Source of the DNA: VGMD01 sp964552055
Lineage (GTDB): Bacteria > Chlamydiota > Chlamydiia > Chlamydiales > 2-12-FULL-49-11
DNA length: 34,476 nt
Direction: 5' to 3'
Assembly (NCBI GenBank): GCA_964552055.1
Contig: CAZKFL010000021.1
Coordinates: 1 to 34,476, forward strand
A model generated the notes under the pieces. The model searched no databases. It was not told where the DNA came from and worked only from the letters and a program-made list of their open reading frames with translations. Below, in pieces: positions 16,771 through 24,922 of the stretch; position 1 is the stretch's first letter, and each line of letters starts with the position of its first letter. Made by a program: the position numbers and the translations under genes.

Positions 16771-18252
16771 TCAAGAAGGTTCAAAGAAAAAAAGGGTCAT
16801 TATTGCAGATTTGCAAATATTGATTTTAGCTTCTATGGCTTCGCTGTTTTTTTCAAAATGCGTTAAGAGCATTTTTGTTCGTAAGTTCTTTTCAAATAAT
16901 GATCTGTGTTTTTTTAGAAATTTCCAGAAAAGTCCGTCCCAAATATCAGACCATGCACCTTTTTTGTAGTCACTCATCTTGATGATGTAATTTGAGCCTG
17001 AAATATAGGGCTTGGTTGTCATAACGCCGCCATTTGCATATTGGCTCATGCCGTAGATGTTTGGAACCATAACCCAATCATAGGCATCAACAAAGAAGGT
17101 CATAAACCACTGATATACTTCATTAGGATCAATTTCGAGGAGAAGAAAAAAGTTGCCTAACACCATCAATCTTTCTATGTGGTGACAATAGCCGGTTTTG
17201 AGTATTTTTTGAATCGTTTGGTCAATTGGATCAATTCCGGTTGTTCCCTCCCAGAAGGATTTTGGAAGCTTATTTGTATGCTTAAAGAAGTTCGAAGTTC
17301 TGTCTTTATTTCCTCTAACGCAGTAAAGAGCTCTCATAAATTCGCGCCAACCGATGATCTGTCTGATAAAACCTTCCGTAGAATTTAGCGGGATGTTCTC
17401 GCGATTAAAGATATCAATTGTTTTTTCTATGACTTCTCTTACAGACAAAATTCCAATATTAATGAGGGGAGATAAAACGCTATGAAAGAGAAAGGATTCG
17501 TTTTTAACAATTGCATCTTCGTATGGACCAAAGAGGGCTAGTCTATTGTTTAAAAATTCAGATAGGGCAATTCTTGCATCCTGAAAATTTGTGGGGTAGT
17601 AGAATTCTTTATCAGACCCAACGCTTAAGGGAAAGTTTTTAGCGACATAGTTTTTTGCTTCTTTAATAAAGGGATTTTCTTTTGGGATATAGAGCTCTGG
17701 TACAACTTGACTTTTAGGCATTTTTTTTCGGTTTTCGGTATCAAAGCTAAATTTCTCACCAACTGGTTTATTCCCATCCATTAATAGGTCCATCTTTTTT
17801 CTTTGGTAGATATAAAAGGTGGCCATTGAAAAATGAGTTTTTTTGGAAAATTCCGCCTTAATTTCTTTTCGAGTACAAAAAAAGGCTGGAGAATCGTATT
17901 CTTTAATTTCAAAACCAAATTGCATTGATGCGCTTTGCAAATCTTCTTCTAACCACTGGTCTTCAAAACTTGCAAAATGTATTACTTTTATTTGCTTTTT
18001 CGCTAATTTCTTAAATACATCTCCCCTACCATTTAAAAGAGAACTTTCAAGATAAACAACATCGTGACCTTTCTCTTTTAAATAAATCTCGTACTGCTTC
18101 ATAGAGGCTCGCAATAATACAAGTCTTTGTTTATGAAATGATTGAACTTTAAAATAAAGGAATTCTTCCACAAGATAAATTATGCGATTTTGGGTGATAG
18201 CTGGATGACTTTCAAATAATTGATCCGGAAAAATTAGGGTAGCTTCAGACAT
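16771..18252 (-). CDS. Deoxyribodipyrimidine photolyase-related protein (cryptochrome/photolyase family)
   Basis: A 493-residue protein. The N-terminal Rossmann-like domain begins TLIFPDQLFESHPA. The FAD-binding helical domain has FIRQIIGWREFMRALY, TGYCHHIERLMVLGNF, and DAYDWVMVPNIYGMSQYANGG followed by TTKPYISGSNYI. These are the signatures of the prokaryotic photolyase-related (PhrB-like) family, whose members repair UV photoproducts or sense blue light. In the iron-sulfur members a Cys cluster follows MSDY. Here M426 starts MSDYKKGAWSDIWDGLFW, without those Cys, so no [4Fe-4S] cluster is expected. It is the last gene of a four-gene minus-strand operon, 9 bases after the SDR gene. The ribosome site is weak, which suggests translation coupled to the upstream gene. 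Confidence 0.85.
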   Translation of the reverse strand: MSEATLIFPDQLFESHPAITQNRIIYLVEEFLYFKVQSFHKQRLVLLRASMKQYEIYLKEKGHDVVYLESSLLNGRGDVFKKLAKKQIKVIHFASFEDQWLEEDLQSASMQFGFEIKEYDSPAFFCTRKEIKAEFSKKTHFSMATFYIYQRKKMDLLMDGNKPVGEKFSFDTENRKKMPKSQVVPELYIPKENPFIKEAKNYVAKNFPLSVGSDKEFYYPTNFQDARIALSEFLNNRLALFGPYEDAIVKNESFLFHSVLSPLINIGILSVREVIEKTIDIFNRENIPLNSTEGFIRQIIGWREFMRALYCVRGNKDRTSNFFKHTNKLPKSFWEGTTGIDPIDQTIQKILKTGYCHHIERLMVLGNFFLLLEIDPNEVYQWFMTFFVDAYDWVMVPNIYGMSQYANGGVMTTKPYISGSNYIIKMSDYKKGAWSDIWDGLFWKFLKKHRSLFEKNLRTKMLLTHFEKNSEAIEAKINICKSAIMTLFFFEPS

Positions 18253-18261
18253 AGGGCCGTA

Positions 18262-19005
18262 TTATAAAGGATTTGTTTTTAAATGAGCAAGGCCACCGTC
18301 AACAGAGATGATTTCCCCTGAAATCAAAGAACTTTCTTCGGAGAGAAGCCAAGCAATTGGAAGCGCGATATCTTTTGGCATTCCAATTCTGCCAAGAGGA
18401 TGGAATTTAAGGGACTGTTTAAGGACTTCCGAATTTTTCGTAATTGAAGAAGAGAGGGGCGTATGAGTAAGTCCTGGAGCAATTCCATTGATTCGAATGC
18501 CACTTGTGCTATATGACGCAGCTGCTGACCTAATCAGGGCCTCAACACCACCTTTAGCAGCAGATATGGCTTCATGATGAGCTAGACCAATTTTAGCAGC
18601 TCCGGACGATACTAAAACAATCGACCCGTCCTTATGAGGCTCCATAATTTTTAATGCATGTTTCAATATATAAAACGAGCTTCCCAAATTGGTTTTAATT
18701 ACTTCTTCCCAAATTTTATCGGTTGTTGCCTGTATGGGTTTTATACAAAATGAACCGATACAATTTACAACACCATCAATTTTTTGCTGCTGATTCGCAA
18801 GTTCAGAGAAAATCGATTCGACTTCTTCTTCTTTTGTTCCATCAACAACATAATATTTTTGGGAGTGTTTTATAGAAAGATCTTTGAGTAAATCTTCATT
18901 TCGTGAGCATAATATAACAGTGCAGCCTCGATCGCTTAAAATTTTTGCAAGCTCTGACCCGACACCACCTGTTGCTCCAAAAATAACAATTGTTTTTCCT
19001 ATCAT
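18262..19005 (-). CDS. SDR-family protein with altered active-site Tyr
   Basis: A 247-residue short-chain dehydrogenase/reductase. The cofactor motif GATGGVG is at 10-16, NCIG at ~81-84, catalytic-type Ser133/134 (VLVSSG) and Lys151 are present, and the C-terminal ISGEIISVDGG is typical. In the Y-x-x-x-K motif the Tyr position (147) is Ile (HEAISAAKGG). This suggests altered or lost dehydrogenase chemistry. Similar Tyr-less SDRs occur beside photolyase genes in light/singlet-oxygen stress operons. It lies 17 bases after the DUF1295 fusion gene and 9 before the photolyase-like gene. Substrate unknown. Confidence 0.85.
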   Translation of the reverse strand: MIGKTIVIFGATGGVGSELAKILSDRGCTVILCSRNEDLLKDLSIKHSQKYYVVDGTKEEEVESIFSELANQQQKIDGVVNCIGSFCIKPIQATTDKIWEEVIKTNLGSSFYILKHALKIMEPHKDGSIVLVSSGAAKIGLAHHEAISAAKGGVEALIRSAAASYSTSGIRINGIAPGLTHTPLSSSITKNSEVLKQSLKFHPLGRIGMPKDIALPIAWLLSEESSLISGEIISVDGGLAHLKTNPL

Positions 19006-19022
19006 CTCTTTCCTGCCTTACT

Positions 19023-20621
19023 TTAAAATTTCAATCGAATTTGCGCCCAAATCCCATATAACATACGGAATAATGGGGAAAAGAGAGGCGCTTGTAAAAA
19101 AATTGCAAGGAGCGGGAGATCTGTTCTTGCATAAACTGCTGATAAGGTATCGATTCCCCTAAGAATTTTTCCGTCATGGGTTAATGCGTGTATGGATTTC
19201 ATCGATTCCGCATATGTAAAGGCAGTTGTGAGCTTCTCTAATTCACTTTGAGAAGTGGGCGTCGCATACTCAATCACTCCCGTTTGTTTGCGGTTTTTTA
19301 GATGCTTCATCTCTTTTGCGCATACCGGGCATGAGCTGTCAAAAAAAACGGTAATTGGCTGATTCAACCTTTCTGGATTTGTGAAAAGGTTTTCTAAGTG
19401 AATCATTTTTCTATTGTATACCAGTAAAATTGATAAAAAAGTTCCCCATGAAAGAAAAATGATCAAATAAGAACCTAACGCTTCTATAACAACTCCATGC
19501 AACATCTCTCCTGTTGAATAAGATAAACACGCTCCCAACCCTCCGAGAAAAAACGAAAGACAGATACTTTTGTTTAGAAATAAAAGTGAAGAGTTAATTG
19601 TAAGAGAAAAAACAGGATAAAGAATTAAAACCCATATAGGTGGGAAATAATTCTGATTGAGATAGACGAGAGTTTTTGTCTGAATAAAAATGGACTCTTG
19701 TATAAACCCAAACACTAAAGCAACTATTGAAAGAGGAATGCAAATAAGAAAACTTTTTCGGTCATATTTGGTAAAAAGGAAGAGATTTGAAAAATAAAAA
19801 AGAGACCCGACTATAAGGGCAAGTAGAGTTAAGTTTTTTCCGCCGCAACTAACAATAACAAACCAAGCTATTGAATATAAAGTTCCGTTTACTAAGGACA
19901 TTGGAGCAATTGAAGGTGTTTTCTCTGAATACTTTTTGAAATCCGGGTGCTTTTTCATTCGATCTTCAAGCGGTTTCACTCCAGATACAAAAATAATCAA
20001 AAATGTTATCAAGAGCGGACTTATGATGAAAAGAAATCCAAGAGGAAGATAGGCGCAAATCAACCAAATTCCCCACCATTGAATAATTTCTCCTAGATAA
20101 TTTGGGTGTCTTACATAACCCCAAAGACCTGTCATAAGAAGTTGATTTTGATTTGATTCATTTTTTTTAAACTGGGCTAATTGATAGTCGCTTACTGTTT
20201 CTAAAAAAAATCCAACAGTCCAAATTACAACGGGAATGAATGAAAAGCCATCTACTGGATGAGTTTGAATCCAAATAATTGGGAGCGCTACTATAAAAAG
20301 TATGATTCCCTGCAAAAGGAAGACCTGAAAAAATACTTGAAGAGGAGTTTTCCATTGCTCATACCGAAAATCTTCTGTTCGATGCTTATTTCTTTTATAA
20401 ATATGAAGACTTAATCGAATTGCCCAAAATGATACTAGCAAACTTACAATTAAAGAATTAAGCGAAAATTGATTCAGTAAAAATGACGTCCATGTAACAA
20501 TCAGAAAACCTATTCCCCACAAAGTATCCGCAATATCTTTTCTCTTTTTTATAAGAGAGAAAATAAAAGAAAAAACAACAAACGCAAAAAGAGATGCAAA
20601 TGGGATTAAAAACTTTTCCAA
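19023..20621 (-). CDS. DUF1295-DUF2878-DCC triple fusion membrane protein
   Basis: A 532-residue polytopic membrane protein. Residues ~20-240 are a DUF1295 (steroid 5-alpha-reductase-like) domain, with GYVRHPNYLGEIIQWWGIWL at ~168-187 and a C-terminal PLEDRMKKHPDFKKYSEKTPSIAP. Residues ~245-405 resemble DUF2878 (PPIWVLILYPVFSLTINSSLLFL, then GGLGACLSYSTGEML). Residues ~420-532 are a DCC/DUF393 thiol-disulfide oxidoreductase domain with C431-P-V-C434 (FFDSSCPVCAKEM). These domains usually occur as separate neighbouring genes, so the fusion supports joint action, possibly reductive modification of membrane lipids or steroids driven by thiols. That role is inference. The 5' end overlaps the DUF2177 gene by 16 bases. 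Confidence 0.8.
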   Translation of the reverse strand: MEKFLIPFASLFAFVVFSFIFSLIKKRKDIADTLWGIGFLIVTWTSFLLNQFSLNSLIVSLLVSFWAIRLSLHIYKRNKHRTEDFRYEQWKTPLQVFFQVFLLQGIILFIVALPIIWIQTHPVDGFSFIPVVIWTVGFFLETVSDYQLAQFKKNESNQNQLLMTGLWGYVRHPNYLGEIIQWWGIWLICAYLPLGFLFIISPLLITFLIIFVSGVKPLEDRMKKHPDFKKYSEKTPSIAPMSLVNGTLYSIAWFVIVSCGGKNLTLLALIVGSLFYFSNLFLFTKYDRKSFLICIPLSIVALVFGFIQESIFIQTKTLVYLNQNYFPPIWVLILYPVFSLTINSSLLFLNKSICLSFFLGGLGACLSYSTGEMLHGVVIEALGSYLIIFLSWGTFLSILLVYNRKMIHLENLFTNPERLNQPITVFFDSSCPVCAKEMKHLKNRKQTGVIEYATPTSQSELEKLTTAFTYAESMKSIHALTHDGKILRGIDTLSAVYARTDLPLLAIFLQAPLFSPLFRMLYGIWAQIRLKF

Positions 20622-21010
20622 AAAGATCCAACCTTCAAACTAATTCCTGCAGTCGTAGCAGAGATGAAAGTTCCCCACAAAAGATCATAAATAACAATTT
20701 TCAATGGCCAATCTCTTAGAGTTGCAAAATTTGTTAAGTCATATGTTGCATAGGAAACAAATCCAAAGAGAGCCCCATATAAAAGAGCATTCTTAATGCA
20801 CACAGTTTCAATGGAAGGTAAAATTGCAAAGAAAACCAATCCACCCATATAAATTAAGTAAAAAAGAATTGCTGGCACTAATTTAAATTGAGGCGCCATC
20901 AGATGACCAATCTCTTTTTGATAAAGACTCTTTGCAATCACGCCAAGCCATAGCATATCAATTAAAAAGAAAACCACAAATGCGATTAGATAAAATTTAA
21001 TGAAGGTCAT
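20606..21010 (-). CDS. DUF2177 membrane protein
   Basis: A 134-residue protein with four membrane segments (~5-25, ~45-65, ~72-92, ~105-125). DUF2177 features are FFLIDMLWLGVIAKSLYQKEIG at ~14-35, YGALFGFVSYATYDLTNFAT, and the C-terminal DLLWGTFISATTAGISL. Members are integral membrane proteins of unknown biochemistry, found with DUF1295, SDR and photolyase genes in light-induced operons. It is the first gene of the unit. AGGA lies about 9 bases upstream of the ATG. The operon promoter should be in the 211-base divergent region 21011-21221. Confidence 0.85.
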   Translation of the reverse strand: MTFIKFYLIAFVVFFLIDMLWLGVIAKSLYQKEIGHLMAPQFKLVPAILFYLIYMGGLVFFAILPSIETVCIKNALLYGALFGFVSYATYDLTNFATLRDWPLKIVIYDLLWGTFISATTAGISLKVGSFWKSF

Positions 21011-21221
21011 TTTTGCATCCTAACAAATTTTCTCACTTTACTCAAATTAAATAGTCGCATTTACTAAAAGAAATAACCATTTGTTGATTCAATCTCAGTC
21101 TCCCACCTACTAGCAGCCCGTTTTTCTTGATCAAACCTTATAATTTTCGATTACAATAAATCAACTTTAAGATATTCTTCTACACTTTGAAAATTATGTG
21201 CGAGCTGCAAAAGGAGTAATC

Positions 21222-22982
21222 ATGGATAAATTAAGAGGAACGCCTAGCCCTGTCTCATTCCCTGGACACCTAGTTAGTTTGAGCGATGAATTTGCAGCTG
21301 AGTTACTAAGTTTTGGAATAGATTTAAGTCGCTCTACAGAACATAGCCACTCACTAAGGCTTACTGGAGGAGCAACTATCACTAGGGAGTCGCTAACAGA
21401 TCTTGTTAGAAACCTAATCTCTTTTTTGCCGAGCGCTCAAGAGACATCTAAAATTGATATTGATGGTACAGTCTATGAGTTTAGTAGTTACGAGTCCTTT
21501 AGTAATTGCTATTTTCTGATCTACTTAAAACAAAATGTACGCGATATTTTATCACTAGGATTTAATTCTTCAATGGAGTTATTTGAGGTTGAATGCGGAA
21601 CACCTGAACATCCTGAAATTGCTGGCATTAGAAAAGAAGAACTTTTTCACGCGGACAATGTCTGGAATAAAAGACTTTTATCTATACAAAACAAACTTCC
21701 TCCTCTTGACCCTGAAGCAAGAATTGTTCGGCCTGAAAGCGTACGTACCACCCCCTCACTATCTTCTTTGTCATCAGCTTGCGCAGCAGGATCTGGATTA
21801 ACTAGGACTAAGGGACCATCGGGTGGAGCAGGAGCCGGAACCGCAATTGGGAGACCTAGAAGTCTTCTTTTAAGCTCCCAAACGATAATAGAGGATTGCC
21901 TGACAAGCTCTGACGGTGAAAGAGTAATTGCATTTTCAATTAATACAAACCTTAGTCTTAAAATATTCGCCGCAAAACTTTATCATGAAGGTCTCTCTCA
22001 AGGACTAAATCCTTCTACTTTTAGTGAATTACAACTCCTTTGCTCTGAAACATTAGAGGTGATTGTCGTCCTAGATTCTACAGGAAAAGTTATCAGAGAG
22101 AATCTTGAATATCATTTTGTATCTTATGCTGCATTTAAGGAAACTGGACTGAACTTAACTTTTTCTCTTATAGAAAGAGCTTGTTTAACAATCAGCATTG
22201 ATGGTTTATCGCCTAGACCAATCTTACTAAATTTATCGATGGATAGTCATTCAACTTTGAAAGATGCAGCAACAGCGATTTCTACAGGAGTTAGAAAACC
22301 CGGAGGAATCATTGATCAATCGAATTTTTTTCTGATTTTTAATGGAAAGAAAGTAGCTACAATTAATTATCAGGGAGAATTTGTCTGGATTAAACCTGAT
22401 CTAAATAAAGACCTAACATTAAAAGCGTTGTTCAATACAAACACAATTACATTTCACCTTGTTAAGGAGCATAAATTTGATGAAAGCATGCTTTCTCTAT
22501 TTCTAGGAGATTTTTCATCCTATGAGGATTCTCACTATAAAATTACGAGCTCCCATACTCCCCCATTACAAACTATTATTATTGAAGACAAAATTGATAT
22601 ATCTTCTCGTTTTGAACTAAAACTTTTGAATAGCAGATTTGTAACCTTGAAAAACACTCAAACAGGAATTTTTTATGAACTTCACGAAATGAGTGACGCT
22701 AAAAAAGATTTAAATACAATGCTAACAGCGATTGCAAAAAAATTACGCAATCATAATCATGAAGTATCGTTTCGCAAACGTTATATAGATCACATAAATG
22801 CAAACTTTTCTGTGGGAAACACCATTAGAGACAAAACAGGTCATTCATATTCTATTACGGAATTGGAAAGCAAAAAAATCATCCTCAAGCTTTCAGAAGC
22901 TCCATCTACAGAATTTACAATATCTATAGATGAAGCCATGACTCTTGAAGAGAGGAAATTGTTCGCGACACTAACCTATTAA
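21222..22982 (+). CDS. Orphan protein with possible ubiquitin-like segment
   Basis: 586 residues from the ATG at 21222, selected because AAGGAG stands 5 bases upstream. No signal peptide or membrane segment is visible. A Gly/Ala/Ser/Pro linker (~186-215; PSGGAGAGTAIG) separates two folded-looking parts. Within the second part, residues ~320-415 follow a ubiquitin-like beta-grasp order: strand LTISIDG, strand ILLNLSMDS, helix TLKDAATAIS, strand FFLIFNGKKV (compare LIFAGKQL in ubiquitin) and a final strand NTITFHLV. No di-Gly end is present. The family is unknown; a secreted effector mimicking a host fold is one possibility, weakly supported. Confidence 0.65.
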   Translation: MDKLRGTPSPVSFPGHLVSLSDEFAAELLSFGIDLSRSTEHSHSLRLTGGATITRESLTDLVRNLISFLPSAQETSKIDIDGTVYEFSSYESFSNCYFLIYLKQNVRDILSLGFNSSMELFEVECGTPEHPEIAGIRKEELFHADNVWNKRLLSIQNKLPPLDPEARIVRPESVRTTPSLSSLSSACAAGSGLTRTKGPSGGAGAGTAIGRPRSLLLSSQTIIEDCLTSSDGERVIAFSINTNLSLKIFAAKLYHEGLSQGLNPSTFSELQLLCSETLEVIVVLDSTGKVIRENLEYHFVSYAAFKETGLNLTFSLIERACLTISIDGLSPRPILLNLSMDSHSTLKDAATAISTGVRKPGGIIDQSNFFLIFNGKKVATINYQGEFVWIKPDLNKDLTLKALFNTNTITFHLVKEHKFDESMLSLFLGDFSSYEDSHYKITSSHTPPLQTIIIEDKIDISSRFELKLLNSRFVTLKNTQTGIFYELHEMSDAKKDLNTMLTAIAKKLRNHNHEVSFRKRYIDHINANFSVGNTIRDKTGHSYSITELESKKIILKLSEAPSTEFTISIDEAMTLEERKLFATLTY

Positions 22983-23073
22983 TAAAAAATGATTTCAACT
23001 TATAAAGTTCGTTGATAAGCTTTTTTTGCCTTTTCCCAAAATGTGATTGAATATTATTTCGATTCTGTTGGTC

Positions 23074-23092
23074 ATGTCAAAAAAATTGACAT
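23074..23092. promoter_or_regulatory. Operator-like inverted repeat upstream of GH5
   Basis: ATGTCAA (23074-23080) and TTGACAT (23086-23092) form a perfect 7-base inverted repeat with a 5-base A spacer. The right arm contains the -35 hexamer TTGACA (23086-23091), but no -10 is visible at the right distance. It could be a repressor site. Confidence 0.25.
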
Positions 23093-23243
23093 CCAATATA
23101 TTTACATGCAGAAACTTAAACAATATCGATAATTTGTTATTATAAAATCATCTTAACACTCAAATGGTGATTTTATTACAACACTAATTGCTATCAATAA
23201 TCAGACACAAAATGCCATCAGCGCTTCTCCGATTACAACGGAT

Positions 23244-24791
23244 GTGATTGTCGCTAATAGTACTTTTAAAAAGGGATATTATTCGGGATCTCCACCTCCG
23301 CCTACTTCAGTTGTAATCACATCAACCACTTCTGCTGGAATTCCGCTATTCTCATTTACTGTCACATTTAACGGTAGTAGCTCTACAATTATAACAACAC
23401 CCGGAACTTCGATTCCTACGCAATTAAATTATCGGCCTCAAATTTTGTATGTGGGAAATACTCCTCAAATTTATGATTACACCATTAATATTCTTGAACC
23501 ATTTGTAATAAAGGTTGAATGGGATACAACTAGTACTCAATTAAAAATGAATGCCAACTCAGTCGTCCTTCATGGCTTTTCCTTAACTACCACTGAAAAT
23601 ACTTTTATCAATGGTTCAACTGCCTATAGCTTTTCTAACTATGATTATTACCACTTTTCAAACTTCATTTCATTAAACACAAACCTGCTAGATCAGATCA
23701 TCAGCGAAATTCCCCAAAAAAAGGGGGTTCTACCTGCGGTACGAATTCCATTAAACGCAGGTTATTACTTAAATGTATTTTCTAAATTACCGCAAAATCC
23801 TAAACCACAAAAGTTACATAGATCTTCTGCTGTCCCTACCAACGAATTATCTTTGCAATATCAAACCTGGATTGAATATATGGTTACCTATCTAACTTCT
23901 CACGGAGTTATTTGCATTTTAGATCTGCATTGGAATGATGATACTACTCAGCAACAACCTATGGCGCTAAAAGACACAACCATACAACCAGTAACCGGCG
24001 ATTCCAAGAAGTTTTGGTCACACATATCCAAAACATTTAGAAACAACGGATATGTTTGGTATGAACTGTATAATGAGCCCTACATAAATGATTATCTTAC
24101 TTGGTCTAATGGAAATGATTTATATTGGGGCATGATTGATCTTTACAATACAATTAGAAAAAATACCAATAATCCGATTGTTATAGCTGGATCCAGTTCC
24201 TATGCATATGATTCGGCGTCACTCATTCAGTTTGATAAAGCAAATCCAGAGCTCACAAATGTTATTTACAATTTTCATCCCTATATGGGATCTGCACAAA
24301 AAGGTGATCCCACCAAAGCGCCCGTTGGATTTGAAAATATAGTAACTACTATGCAGTCAAGCGTAAGCAAACCGCTTATTATTACAGAATTTGGGCAATA
24401 CTGCTGCGTAGCATCCGGTGCCTGTTATCAATACCCAGGAACGTATAATGGAATTGCAATGGGGTATTCTGCCGCAATATTAACAATTGCTGCAAAATAT
24501 AATGTTTCATGGACTATCTGGGCCTGGAAACCTAATATTGGTCCTGTTGCTTTTGAGAGCGATCCTGGAGTCCCTACATTTACTTGTAAATTTCTAGTTG
24601 CAGCAGAAAACAACAATCCTTATGTAGCAAATTATATACCAACTACGTCATCTCCTGAGCCAGTTAATCCAAACACGTACAAACTGGGAGGCCCAACAAA
24701 CCCATTTGCACCGGCTGTAACATGCGATGACTCAAGCCAAACTACAAATTGTGGCGCTGATATAGCTGGGCTATTTAGTACATTTTATTAA
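23244..24791 (+). CDS. GH5 family glycoside hydrolase (cellulase-like), N-terminal start unclear
   Basis: 515 residues from GTG 23244. The frame stays open upstream to 23157 (encoding NGDFITTLIAINNQTQ...) but without a usable start, and an ATG at 23164 is in another frame; a 5' frameshift or lost N-terminus is likely. Residues ~1-105 are a Thr/Ser/Pro-rich beta domain. The rest is a full GH5 barrel: VVLHGFSL, AVRIPLNAGYYL, CILDLHWNDD, WYELYNEPY with acid/base E278, YNFHPYMG, PLIITEFGQYC with nucleophile E382, and WTIWAWKP. It should hydrolyse beta-1,4-glucan or a related glycan. The C-terminal ~55 residues are Thr/Pro/Asn-rich with Cys. No signal peptide is seen, as for the GH16 protein. Confidence 0.8.
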   Translation: MIVANSTFKKGYYSGSPPPPTSVVITSTTSAGIPLFSFTVTFNGSSSTIITTPGTSIPTQLNYRPQILYVGNTPQIYDYTINILEPFVIKVEWDTTSTQLKMNANSVVLHGFSLTTTENTFINGSTAYSFSNYDYYHFSNFISLNTNLLDQIISEIPQKKGVLPAVRIPLNAGYYLNVFSKLPQNPKPQKLHRSSAVPTNELSLQYQTWIEYMVTYLTSHGVICILDLHWNDDTTQQQPMALKDTTIQPVTGDSKKFWSHISKTFRNNGYVWYELYNEPYINDYLTWSNGNDLYWGMIDLYNTIRKNTNNPIVIAGSSSYAYDSASLIQFDKANPELTNVIYNFHPYMGSAQKGDPTKAPVGFENIVTTMQSSVSKPLIITEFGQYCCVASGACYQYPGTYNGIAMGYSAAILTIAAKYNVSWTIWAWKPNIGPVAFESDPGVPTFTCKFLVAAENNNPYVANYIPTTSSPEPVNPNTYKLGGPTNPFAPAVTCDDSSQTTNCGADIAGLFSTFY

Positions 24792-24817
24792 TCAGGGAGC
24801 TTGCGAACCTTAAAATG

Positions 24818-24866
24818 GGTTTTAGGACAGGCTCAAAGCAATTCTTATTATAAAATTTGCTTTGAG
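24818..24866. repeat. Hairpin with an insertion-element-like end
   Basis: CTCAAAGCAA (24832-24841) and TTGCTTTGAG (24857-24866) form a perfect 10-bp stem with a 15-base loop. The adjoining GGTTTTAGGACAGGCTC (24818-24834) resembles the right end of the palindrome at 29288-29448 (GATTTTAAACAGGCTC). It may be a relic element end or a terminator for the GH5 gene, although no T-run follows. Confidence 0.35.
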
Positions 24867-24922
24867 TAAATTTAATTCCATGTGTTACATCCAAACTATT
24901 AGTAACTTTTTAGGATACTCTC

